Below are positions 8,660-16,916 of a DNA stretch of 64,000 nt, piece after piece. The position numbers and the translations under genes are program-made. The stretch covers positions 1-64,000 of the forward strand of contig NZ_LWUA01000113.1 in the NCBI RefSeq assembly GCF_005222955.1, written 5' to 3'. How positions within the stretch are numbered: the first letter of the stretch is position 1; each line of letters starts with the position of its first letter. This DNA comes from Blastococcus sp. CCUG 61487 (GTDB lineage Bacteria; Actinomycetota; Actinomycetes; Mycobacteriales; Geodermatophilaceae). The notes beneath the pieces were generated by a model, which had not been told where the DNA came from, made no database searches, and worked only from the letters and a program-made list of their open reading frames with translations.

Positions 8660-10519
8660 ATGTCGACGTCCGACGCAGCGCGCCTGCTCACCCTGCCTGA
8701 CATCGCGGCCCTGGCCGGCGTGCAACGCCCGGTGGTATCGATGTGGCGTACCCGGACCTCCGTCCGCGGTGTCGCCGTCTCGTTCCCGGCCGCTGTCGAC
8801 GTCATCGACGGTGTCGAGTACTTCGCGATGGACGCCGTCCTCGCCTATCTGGCCGCCACCGGCCGAGGCCGCAACCCGGAGTCCGCGCTGGACGCCGCGA
8901 CGTTCACCGCGCCGGTTGATGCCGACCACATTTCGGCGGAGACGCTGCTGACGCTGGCTCTGCTCACCGACGAGGACCTGACCGGCGCCGACCTGACCGC
9001 CCTGGCCACCGCAATCGACCCGGACGACGAATTCTTGCTCACCGAGGTACGAGAGGGAGACTGGGCTGCTGAGCTCGCGAGCTACATCGACGAGCTGGTC
9101 GCGGCCTCCTTTGGCCCCGAGGACGCGCTGAACCGCCTGGACGGTGGCCGTCTCGCCCGTAGGGTCGGCGCCCGCGGCTGTACCAAGGATCTGGTCGACC
9201 TGGTCGCCAGTGTTGCCGCCGCTGGGCGAAGCGACGCCGTCCTCGACCCGAGCGGTGACCCGTTGCTGGACCGAGCGCTGGCGCCGCTCTTCACCGCTCT
9301 GCTAGCTGATGACCGTCGGATTCGCCGCCACGCCGCCATCCTGGGTTGGGCCGTAGCGGACGGCGGGACCGCCAGCCCTGTTGTCCGGGTGCGGTCGCTG
9401 CTCGGTCAGTCGAGGGACGACGTCCTGGATGCCTTGGACCGCTTGACGGTGAGCCTCGGGCCCGAGGATGTCGCCGTCGCGCTCGGACCCGCGGCGACCA
9501 TGACCGACGCGCTGACCGGAGAGGCCGAGAAGCTACGCGCCCACACCTTGCGCCCCGGGCCGTTGGTTGCTGCGCTTCGCCTCCCTCGAGGGATGTGGCG
9601 CACCGCCCATCGGCAGAGTCCGGCGGTCTGGGTCCTGAGCGGAGGCGACGGTCGCAAGGAGGTTTGTCTGGCAGACCTGGACAACGGCGGCGGTATCGAT
9701 CTGACCGACCTGTCCGCCGACACCGCTCAGGCGGTGACGCCGATGGGCAGCGGCAGGACCGAGGCCCGCGCCTACCGTTACCTGCGCCCTCGCGAACTCA
9801 AGCAGGTGCTGGCCGGTGGCTCGTTGGTGCCGCGCGGCACCCGGGCTCAGCACTTGTCTGTCGAGGACGGAGTGCTGGACCGTGCGTACGCCGCGGCGAG
9901 TGTGCTGGTCGAGCCGCTGCCCGAGGTCACGACGTCGCTGACGGCCGGGAGCGAGCGCCCGGTCGTGAGTTCCGTGTCGCTGGGTGAGCTCGTCGCCGCC
10001 AAGAGACTCAGGCTGCGTCAGGGGCGCCGGATAGCGCTCGGGGACGGTCACCCCGCCGGCACGGTCGATGTCGTTACCGCTGACGGCAGCCTAGACGGCG
10101 TCCTGCTCGACCCATTCGATGCCCGCGTCCGCAGCGGCGGCTGGACGGAGCCAGGCGACGTCGTCTTCCTGGAGAAGCCCCAGCCCCGAGCTGTGGTAGA
10201 CAGCCGCGGCGGCAACCTGGTTGGTACGCCAAGTCGCATCCTGCGCCTGGCCGAGAACGCGCCGGTCAGTGCACACGTACTGGCCGAGCGGATCAACCAG
10301 GCCCGGCCGGGCACTGAGTGGCGGACCTGGGAGGTGCCCGCGCTTCCCCGCGCCGAGGCTGAGTCACTAGGCACCCGGCTGGCCGAGGTCAACCGGTATC
10401 GCACCGAACTCCGTCGGCGGGAACAGGCCCTGAACGCCTGGGCCGACGCGCTTGTTACCGGGGTCGCGGCGGGTTCGCTCGCTATCCCCGACGCCACTAC
10501 AACTCTCGAGAACAGGTGA
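8660..10519 (+). CDS. HTH / catalytically dead N6-methyltransferase / specificity-like protein of a type I R-M locus
   Basis: ATG 8660 has a perfect AAGGAGGT. Residues about 10-31 form a helix-turn-helix (LTLPDIAALAGVQRPVVSMW). Residues about 170-330 follow the layout of an N-6 DNA methylase, but the SAM-binding motif reads VLDPSGDPLL where DPxxGxG is expected, and the catalytic (N/D)PPF position reads ALGPAA. The methylase-type tail LRLPRGMWRTAHRQSPAVWVL is preserved. Residues about 445-610 resemble an HsdS half: GDVVFLEKPQPRAVVDS, WRTWEVPALPRAEAE, then a helical end. The gene overlaps hsdM. Inferred role: a non-catalytic DNA-binding subunit or autoregulator. The degenerate methylase reading rests on motif alignment by eye. 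Confidence 0.7.
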   Translation: MSTSDAARLLTLPDIAALAGVQRPVVSMWRTRTSVRGVAVSFPAAVDVIDGVEYFAMDAVLAYLAATGRGRNPESALDAATFTAPVDADHISAETLLTLALLTDEDLTGADLTALATAIDPDDEFLLTEVREGDWAAELASYIDELVAASFGPEDALNRLDGGRLARRVGARGCTKDLVDLVASVAAAGRSDAVLDPSGDPLLDRALAPLFTALLADDRRIRRHAAILGWAVADGGTASPVVRVRSLLGQSRDDVLDALDRLTVSLGPEDVAVALGPAATMTDALTGEAEKLRAHTLRPGPLVAALRLPRGMWRTAHRQSPAVWVLSGGDGRKEVCLADLDNGGGIDLTDLSADTAQAVTPMGSGRTEARAYRYLRPRELKQVLAGGSLVPRGTRAQHLSVEDGVLDRAYAAASVLVEPLPEVTTSLTAGSERPVVSSVSLGELVAAKRLRLRQGRRIALGDGHPAGTVDVVTADGSLDGVLLDPFDARVRSGGWTEPGDVVFLEKPQPRAVVDSRGGNLVGTPSRILRLAENAPVSAHVLAERINQARPGTEWRTWEVPALPRAEAESLGTRLAEVNRYRTELRRREQALNAWADALVTGVAAGSLAIPDATTTLENR

Positions 10520-10524
10520 GCCCC

Positions 10525-12126
10525 ATGCCTCCCCGTGCCAAGCAGTCTTCGGCTCCTTCGACGATGAAGGAGCTCAAGGACACCCTGTGGAAGGCCGCTG
10601 ACAAACTGCGCGGCTCGTTGTCGGCGCACCAGTACAAGGACGTCATCCTCGGGCTGGTGTTCCTGAAGTACGTGTCCGACGCCTACGACGAGCGGCGCGA
10701 GCAGATCCGCGCCGAGGCCGAGGCCGACGGGTGGACCGAGGACCAGATCGCCGGGCTGATCGACGATCGGGACGAGTACCAGGGGTACGGGGTGTTTGTT
10801 GTCCCGCCGGTGGCGCGGTGGGCTTACCTGGCGCAGTACGCCAAGGGCAAGCCGGCCGAGGGCCACGAACCCGATCGCACGATCGGTGAGCTGGTCGTGG
10901 CGGCGATGGACGCGCTCATGGTGGCCAACGAGAACCTGCGCGGCACGCTGCCCCGGCTCTACAACAACGACAACATCGACCAGCGCCGCCTGGGCGAGCT
11001 GATCGACCTGTTCAACAGCGCCAGGTTCAGCCGGCAGGGCGAGCACCGGGCCCGGGACCTGATGGGCGAGGTCTACGAGTATTTCCTGGGCAATTTCGCG
11101 CGGGCGGAGGGCAAGCGCGGCGGGGAGTTCTTCACCCCGCCGTCGGTGGTGAAGGTGCTGGTTGAGGTGCTGGAGCCGACCAAGGGCCGGGTCTATGACC
11201 CGTGCTGCGGGTCGGGCGGCATGTTCGTGCAGACGACGAAGTTCCTGCGCGAGCACGACGGCGACCCGAGCGAGGTGGCGATCTTCGGTCAGGAGTCCAT
11301 CGAGGAGACCTGGCGGATGGCCAAGATGAACCTGGCCATCCACGGCATCGAGAACAAGGGCCTCGGTGCGCGGTGGGGTGACACCTTCGCGCGCGACCAA
11401 CACGGCGATGTGCAGATGGACTACGTGCTCGCCAACCCGCCCTTCAACGTGAAGGACTGGACGCGCAGCACTGACGACCCGCGCTGGGTATATGGGGTGC
11501 CGCCGGCGAGCAACGCCAACTACGCGTGGATCCAGCACATCCTGTCCAAGCTGGCGCCGGGCGGTCAGGCCGGCGTGGTGATGGCCAACGGGTCGATGTC
11601 CTCGCAGAGCAACGGTGAGGGCGAGATCCGGGCGGCGATTGTCGAGGCCGACTTGGTGTCGTGCATGGTGGCGCTGCCGACGCAGCTGTTCCGCTCGACC
11701 GGGATTCCGGTGTGCCTGTGGTTCTTCGCCCGCGACAAGGGCGCCCGCGCAGGCGAGGTGCTGTTCATCGACGCCCGAGAGCTGGGCTACATGGTCGACC
11801 GCGCCGAGCGGGCGCTCACCGACGAGGAGATCGTGCGGATCGGCGACACCTTCCACGCCTGGCGCGGCTCGCCATCGGCGGCGACCAAGGGCCTGTCGTA
11901 CGAGGACGTGCCCGGCTTCTGCCGCTCGGTGCCATTGGCCGAGATCAAGGAAGCCGACTACGCGCTGACACCCGGCCGGTACGTCGGCTCCGCCGCAGCC
12001 GAAGACGACGGCGAACCACTCGACGCGAAAATCGAACGGCTGCGCGGCGAGCTCCTGGCCGCCTTCGACGAGTCGAACCGCCTCGAACAGCTCGTCCGCA
12101 ACCAGCTGGAGCGCCTCCATGCCTGA
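10525..12126 (+). CDS. hsdM: Type I restriction-modification methylase subunit HsdM
   Basis: The 533-residue modification subunit transfers methyl groups from SAM to adenine N6 in the site chosen by HsdS. The N-terminal helical HsdM domain (KELKDTLWKAADKLRGS...LKYVSDAY) is followed by GEFFTPPSVV, SAM motif I DPCCGSGGMF (about residue 225) and catalytic motif IV NPPF (about 304). ATG 10525 is preferred because AGGTGA stands five bases upstream; a GTG at 10516 overlaps the previous stop and is the alternative. The hsdS gene starts eight bases before the hsdM stop. All catalytic motifs are intact. Confidence 0.96.
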   Translation: MPPRAKQSSAPSTMKELKDTLWKAADKLRGSLSAHQYKDVILGLVFLKYVSDAYDERREQIRAEAEADGWTEDQIAGLIDDRDEYQGYGVFVVPPVARWAYLAQYAKGKPAEGHEPDRTIGELVVAAMDALMVANENLRGTLPRLYNNDNIDQRRLGELIDLFNSARFSRQGEHRARDLMGEVYEYFLGNFARAEGKRGGEFFTPPSVVKVLVEVLEPTKGRVYDPCCGSGGMFVQTTKFLREHDGDPSEVAIFGQESIEETWRMAKMNLAIHGIENKGLGARWGDTFARDQHGDVQMDYVLANPPFNVKDWTRSTDDPRWVYGVPPASNANYAWIQHILSKLAPGGQAGVVMANGSMSSQSNGEGEIRAAIVEADLVSCMVALPTQLFRSTGIPVCLWFFARDKGARAGEVLFIDARELGYMVDRAERALTDEEIVRIGDTFHAWRGSPSAATKGLSYEDVPGFCRSVPLAEIKEADYALTPGRYVGSAAAEDDGEPLDAKIERLRGELLAAFDESNRLEQLVRNQLERLHA

Positions 12127-13315
12127 CTGGCTGACTGCCCCCCTACACGAGGTACTCGAGTTTCGAGAGGGCCCGGGAATCATGGCGGTTGATTTCCGCA
12201 GCCACGGAGTGCCGCTGATTCGTCTCGCTGGCTTGAAGCGAGGCAGCGACTTGCTCACGGGGTGCAACTATCTCGACCCCGTCGAGGTTGAGCGTCGCTG
12301 GAAGCAGTTCCGGGTCAAGGAGGGCGATGTCCTTCTCAGCACGTCGGCCTCACTTGGCGAAGTTGCTGTGGCGGGGAAGAGTCACGAGGGGGCAGTGCCC
12401 TATACGGGCATAATCGCTTTCCGCCCCCGGGACGAGCGAATTCTGCCGGAATTCATACCTCACATGCTCACGAACGTCACGTTTGTGCAGCAGATACAGG
12501 CCATGGGTGTGGGCTCCGTCATGAAGCACTTCGGTCCATCGCATTTGCGCAAGATGACTGTGACGTTTCCCGCAAGCGTCCGCGACCAGCGGGCGATCGC
12601 GGAAGTGCTGGCCGCCCTCGACGACAAGATCGCCGCGAACGCGCTCGTGGCCAACGCGGCCACGTCCTTAGCGGCGGCGCACTACGAGGCGTTGGCAGAA
12701 AGGTCGACGGATGTCCGCGCCCTAGGCGAGGTGGCTTCTACGGCGCTCGGCGGAACACCGAGTCGCTCGGTGCCTGAATTCTGGGTCCATGGCACAGTCC
12801 CATGGCTGGCGTCAGGGAAAGCAAACGAACCCAGGGTTCTAACGCCTACTGCTTGGATCACGGCAGAGGCGTTGGCTTCTAGTGCCTCCAAAATGATGCC
12901 CAAAGGGGCCACGCTGCTCGCGATCACTGGAGCGACTCTTGGTCAGGTTGCCCGGCTCGAGATCGACGCCTGTGGGAATCAGTCCCTCATTGGGATCTGG
13001 CACGAGGATCAAGGGATGAATGATTGGTTGTACTTCGCCGTCCAGCAGCAACTTCCTGAGCTGCTGAAGCATGCAACCGGCGCAGCGCAGCAGCATGTCA
13101 ACAAGCAAAATGTCGAGCGGCTGCTAGTCCCATTACCCGCAACTGACGTTCTCGAGTTGTGGGGCCAAGTCGCCCGGCCTCTTCTGGACACAGCTGCAGC
13201 AATGGATCAGCAGGCGTTACACCTGGCGCAAACGCGGGACGAACTGCTGCCCCTGCTGATGTGTGATCGGATCACCGTCCGCGGTGTCGAAGACAGCGCG
13301 GCGGCCATGACATGA
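12119..13315 (+). CDS. hsdS: Type I restriction-modification specificity subunit HsdS
   Basis: The 398-residue HsdS has two target-recognition domains, each followed by a conserved helix. The first module ends with VRDQRAIAEVLAALDDKIAAN; the second starts LGEVASTALGGTPSRS and includes GDTLL-type strands (GATLLAITGATLGQVA) and QQHVNKQNVERLLVPLP. The two half-sites predict a bipartite recognition sequence that cannot be read from the protein. Base composition is visibly less GC-rich than in hsdM and hsdR, as expected for specificity subunits, which exchange recognition domains by recombination. Eight-base overlap with hsdM. Confidence 0.94.
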   Translation: MPDWLTAPLHEVLEFREGPGIMAVDFRSHGVPLIRLAGLKRGSDLLTGCNYLDPVEVERRWKQFRVKEGDVLLSTSASLGEVAVAGKSHEGAVPYTGIIAFRPRDERILPEFIPHMLTNVTFVQQIQAMGVGSVMKHFGPSHLRKMTVTFPASVRDQRAIAEVLAALDDKIAANALVANAATSLAAAHYEALAERSTDVRALGEVASTALGGTPSRSVPEFWVHGTVPWLASGKANEPRVLTPTAWITAEALASSASKMMPKGATLLAITGATLGQVARLEIDACGNQSLIGIWHEDQGMNDWLYFAVQQQLPELLKHATGAAQQHVNKQNVERLLVPLPATDVLELWGQVARPLLDTAAAMDQQALHLAQTRDELLPLLMCDRITVRGVEDSAAAMT

Positions 13316-13371
13316 CCCGGACCGACCGCCCGCTGGATCCCAGTACGCCTGACCCCACGGTCGCAAGCCCT

Positions 13372-13389
13372 CGATAGGGCGCCTTATCG
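13372..13389. promoter_or_regulatory. Dyad CGATAGGGCGCCTTATCG upstream of hsdR
   Basis: This 18-base near-palindrome (16 of 18 positions symmetric) lies 75 bases before the hsdR ATG in the 149-base gap after hsdS. It repeats the GATAR-N6-TTATC design of the site at 8564-8592. Both are followed within three bases by the nine-mer ATTCATTGG, in opposite orientations. It suggests that hsdR has its own promoter, regulated together with the modification operon. Confidence 0.5.
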
Positions 13390-13464
13390 GCCAATGAATG
13401 CCTGCGCCGCGAGCTCGCAAGGCACGATCAGAACAGACACCGCTACCGTCCACGGGGAGCCGAA

Positions 13465-16400
13465 ATGACCTTCAGCGAGTCTGACTGGGAGATCATCGCG
13501 ATCGAGCAGTTCGCCGAGCACGGCTGGGCCCCGCTCAGCGGCGCCGCCATCGCGCCGGGCACGGAGGACGGCCGGTCTAGCTGGGCCGACCTCTTCTGCC
13601 GGGGGCGCCTGCTGGCCGCGGTCCATCGGCTCAATCCGCACGTGCCGCTGGAGTACCGCGAGCAGGCCGTCGCCGACATCCTGGCGCCGAAGTCGGCGGA
13701 TGCGATCGCCGAGAACTACCGGATGCACCAGATCATGGTGGGCGGCTTCCGTGGTCTGACCTACACCGACTCCGCCGGTGTCGAGCAGAACCCAACCATC
13801 CGGGTGGTTGGCCATCGGGTCGAGGACAACGACTACTTCGTCGCGTCACAGGTCACCATTCGCGATCACGACATCGAACGACGATTCGACGTCGTCGGTT
13901 ACCTGAACGGCATCCCCGTCCTGATTGTCGAACTCAAGCGGGCCGACGGCGACCTGTCCCAGGCTTACGGCCAGCTGGCCACCTACCTGCGCGAGTTCCC
14001 GTTGGCCTTCCGTGGCTGCGCGCTCACCATCATCAGCGACGGTCTGACCGCGGCGTACGGCACGCCGTTCACGCCCCTCAACCACTACGCACCATGGAAC
14101 GTCGACGATGACGGAGCCGTCGTCGCCACAGGCAGCAACCCGGCGGATGTCGACGTCCAGATCGCCCTCGATGTGCTGATCGCCGGGCTGGGAAACCAGG
14201 AGCGGTTCGGGCAGCTGCTGCGCAACTTCATCGCCTTCGACGAGCTCGGGGACGGTTGGCTCAAGCGGGTCGCCAAGCCGCACCAGTACTTCGCCGTCAC
14301 TAAGGCCGTCGGGAGCACGGTGGACGCTGTGCGGACCGACGGACGGGCCGGCGTTGTCTGGCACACGCAGGGCTCAGGCAAGTCGATGGAGATGGAGCTC
14401 TACGCCCACGCTGTGGCGGACCATCCGGCGCTGGGCAACCCCACCCTTGTCGTCGTAACCGACCGAACCGAACTCGACGACCAGTTGTTCACCGGTTTCG
14501 CCGTTTCACGGCTGCTCCGCGAAAGCCCCGTACAAGTCAGCAGCCGCGAGGAACTGCGTACCGCACTCGCCGATCGCAACACCGGCGGCATCTACTTCAC
14601 CACGCTGCAGAAGTTCGGCCGCACCGATGCCGAGCGTTCCGGCGGGCAGGCCCATCCACTGCTGTCGGACCGGCGGAACATCATCGTGATCGTCGACGAG
14701 GCGCACCGCAGCCACTACGACGACCTCGACGGTTTTGCCCGGCACATTCGTGACGCCCTTCCGCACGCCACGTTCATCGCTTTCACCGGAACCCCGATCG
14801 CACTCGCTGACCGCAACACGGCGGAGGTGTTCGGGCCGGTCATCGACACCTACGACCTGACCCGTGCAGTCGCCGATGGCGCGACCGTGCCGGTCATGTT
14901 CGAGCCCCGGTTGATCACCGTTGAGCGCACCGAGGACCTCACTGCAGAGCAGCTCGACGCCGCCGCCGACGAGGCGACCACGGGCCTGGACGATGTCGAG
15001 CGCGCCCGAGTCGAATCCGCCGTCGCCGTCCTGAATGCTGTGTACGGCGCGCCCGCACGGTTGAAGGCGCTGGCGGCTGACATCGTCGAGCACTGGGAGC
15101 GCCGTCGAGAAGCTGTCCGGCCGTTCCTCGGTTGGTCCGGACGGGCCATGATCGTCGGAGCCACCCGTGAGATCTGTGCCCGGCTCTATGACGAGATCGT
15201 CGCGCTCAAGCCCGAGTGGGAGTCCGACGCGCTCGATGCCGGCGTGATCAAGGTCGTGTACTCCGGGACGGCAAGCGACCAGCCCCCGATCTCCAACCAC
15301 GTGCGGCGGCAGTCCCAGAACAAGGTCATCCAGGCCCGGCTCAAGGAGGAGTCTGGCGCAGATCCGCTCGAGCTGGTGATCGTGCAGAACATGATGCTGA
15401 CCGGCTTCGACGCACCACCGCTGCACACCCTCTATCTGGATCGCCCGCTCCGTGGAGCGCTGCTCATGCAGACTCTCGCCCGGGTCAACCGCACCTTCCG
15501 GGCCAAGGACGCCGGCCTGCTGGTCGCCTACGCACCGATCACCCAGAACCTCGCCGCCGCGCTGGCCGAGTACACGGAGCGGGACCAGGATGAGAAGCCG
15601 GTCGGCCGCGATGTCGCCGAGTCCGTGCAGCTGACCCGCGATCTGATCGGCCAGCTGGACGACCTGTGCGCCGGGTTCGATTGGCGCTCCAAGCTCACTG
15701 GCGACGCCCGGAGCTACCGCGATGCCCTGCTCGGACTCACCAACTGGGTTCGCTCACCCACGACACCCGGCAATCAGGTCGGCGACAACGAGAAGCCACT
15801 CGTCGACAGGTTCAGGGAGCTGACCAACAACCTGTCCCGAGCCTGGGCGCTGTCCGCCGGCGGGACGAACCTCCCGGAGTTGCGCGCCCCTGCGCAGTTC
15901 TACGAGGAGGTGCGGGTGTGGATGGGCAAGTTCGACGCCGCTGCCCGCCAGGCCGAGGGTCGCCCCGTGCCGGCGGAGATCGAGCTGATGCTGGCCGGGC
16001 TCGTCGCGTCGGCGACGGTCACCGGAGAGATCGTGGACATCTACGAGGCGGCCGGGATGGAGCGGCCCAAGCTGACCGATCTGACCCCTGAGTACACGGC
16101 CTCGGTGCAGCAGGCACCAAACCCGCACCTGGCCATCGAGGCTCTGCGTGACCTGCTGGTCAGTGAGTCGGCCATGGTCACGCAGCACAACCTCGTGCGT
16201 CAGCGGGCGTTCTCGGCCCGGCTTCAGGAGCTGATGAATAAGTACACCAACCAGCAGTTGACGTCGGCCGAGATCATCGCGGCGATGATCGAGATGGCCC
16301 GCGATGTCGCGGCGGAGGCTGCGCGTGGCGCCACCTTCGATCCGCCGCTGAGCTCGGACGAGCTGGCCTTCTACGACGCGGTCAACACCAATGAGTCGGC

Positions 16401-16632
16401 CGTCGAGTTGCACGGCCACGACGTCCTCGCACAGATCGCTCGTGAACTCGTTGCGGTCATGCGTCGCGACGTCAAGACCGACTGGACGGTGCGTGACGAC
16501 GTCCGGGCAAAGCTTCGGTCGTCCATCAAGCGGCTGTTGATCAGCTACAAGTACCCGCCGGACCAGCAGCCTGAGGCTATTCGGTTGGTGATCGAGCAGA
16601 TGGAGGCGATGGCTCCGCGATTCGCCGGCTGA
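13465..16632 (+). CDS. hsdR: Type I restriction endonuclease subunit HsdR
   Basis: The 1,055-residue motor/nuclease subunit translocates and cuts unmodified DNA with HsdM and HsdS. The N-terminal nuclease has FDVVGYLNGIPVLIVELKR (D...E-x-K at about residues 135-157). The SF2 motor has HTQGSGKSMEM (about 300), IVDEAHRSHYD (about 410), FTGTPI, and NMMLTGFDAPPLHTLY with QTLARVNRTF. A helical C-terminal region for HsdM contact follows. ATG 13465 has GGGGAG upstream. It is separated from hsdS by 149 bases containing a dyad, so restriction may be switched on after modification, a common safety design (inference). Confidence 0.96.
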   Translation: MTFSESDWEIIAIEQFAEHGWAPLSGAAIAPGTEDGRSSWADLFCRGRLLAAVHRLNPHVPLEYREQAVADILAPKSADAIAENYRMHQIMVGGFRGLTYTDSAGVEQNPTIRVVGHRVEDNDYFVASQVTIRDHDIERRFDVVGYLNGIPVLIVELKRADGDLSQAYGQLATYLREFPLAFRGCALTIISDGLTAAYGTPFTPLNHYAPWNVDDDGAVVATGSNPADVDVQIALDVLIAGLGNQERFGQLLRNFIAFDELGDGWLKRVAKPHQYFAVTKAVGSTVDAVRTDGRAGVVWHTQGSGKSMEMELYAHAVADHPALGNPTLVVVTDRTELDDQLFTGFAVSRLLRESPVQVSSREELRTALADRNTGGIYFTTLQKFGRTDAERSGGQAHPLLSDRRNIIVIVDEAHRSHYDDLDGFARHIRDALPHATFIAFTGTPIALADRNTAEVFGPVIDTYDLTRAVADGATVPVMFEPRLITVERTEDLTAEQLDAAADEATTGLDDVERARVESAVAVLNAVYGAPARLKALAADIVEHWERRREAVRPFLGWSGRAMIVGATREICARLYDEIVALKPEWESDALDAGVIKVVYSGTASDQPPISNHVRRQSQNKVIQARLKEESGADPLELVIVQNMMLTGFDAPPLHTLYLDRPLRGALLMQTLARVNRTFRAKDAGLLVAYAPITQNLAAALAEYTERDQDEKPVGRDVAESVQLTRDLIGQLDDLCAGFDWRSKLTGDARSYRDALLGLTNWVRSPTTPGNQVGDNEKPLVDRFRELTNNLSRAWALSAGGTNLPELRAPAQFYEEVRVWMGKFDAAARQAEGRPVPAEIELMLAGLVASATVTGEIVDIYEAAGMERPKLTDLTPEYTASVQQAPNPHLAIEALRDLLVSESAMVTQHNLVRQRAFSARLQELMNKYTNQQLTSAEIIAAMIEMARDVAAEAARGATFDPPLSSDELAFYDAVNTNESAVELHGHDVLAQIARELVAVMRRDVKTDWTVRDDVRAKLRSSIKRLLISYKYPPDQQPEAIRLVIEQMEAMAPRFAG

Positions 16633-16916
16633 GCGAAGTCATGAATGACAGCGTTCCGGGCATTCCGTGACGCCACCACAAGTCGGATTCTGCGCGTCCG
16701 CGTCCGCGTGCGCCACGACAACTTGCCTAGGCCGGGGACGCAGGTCGAGACATGAGGCTCCTTCGGGGTCGGTATACCGGAGTCCGTGGACCAAGAGCGA
16801 CTCGGGCGAGCTGGGGCGGTGACCCACTCCTCGGAATGAGTCGCATCCGACGAGAGTGATCCGGGTCGCCTTCTGTGATTTCCTGAGCGCAGTCTGTAAA
16901 CGGGGAGCGAAGAGGA

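Noticed and set aside
10048-12267. Very long open frame on the minus strand opposite hsdM
   Set aside because: It mirrors the high-GC codon pattern of the pseudo-methylase/hsdM genes, has a low-complexity His/Leu/Val/Arg-rich product and matches no domain; the plus-strand genes are unambiguous.
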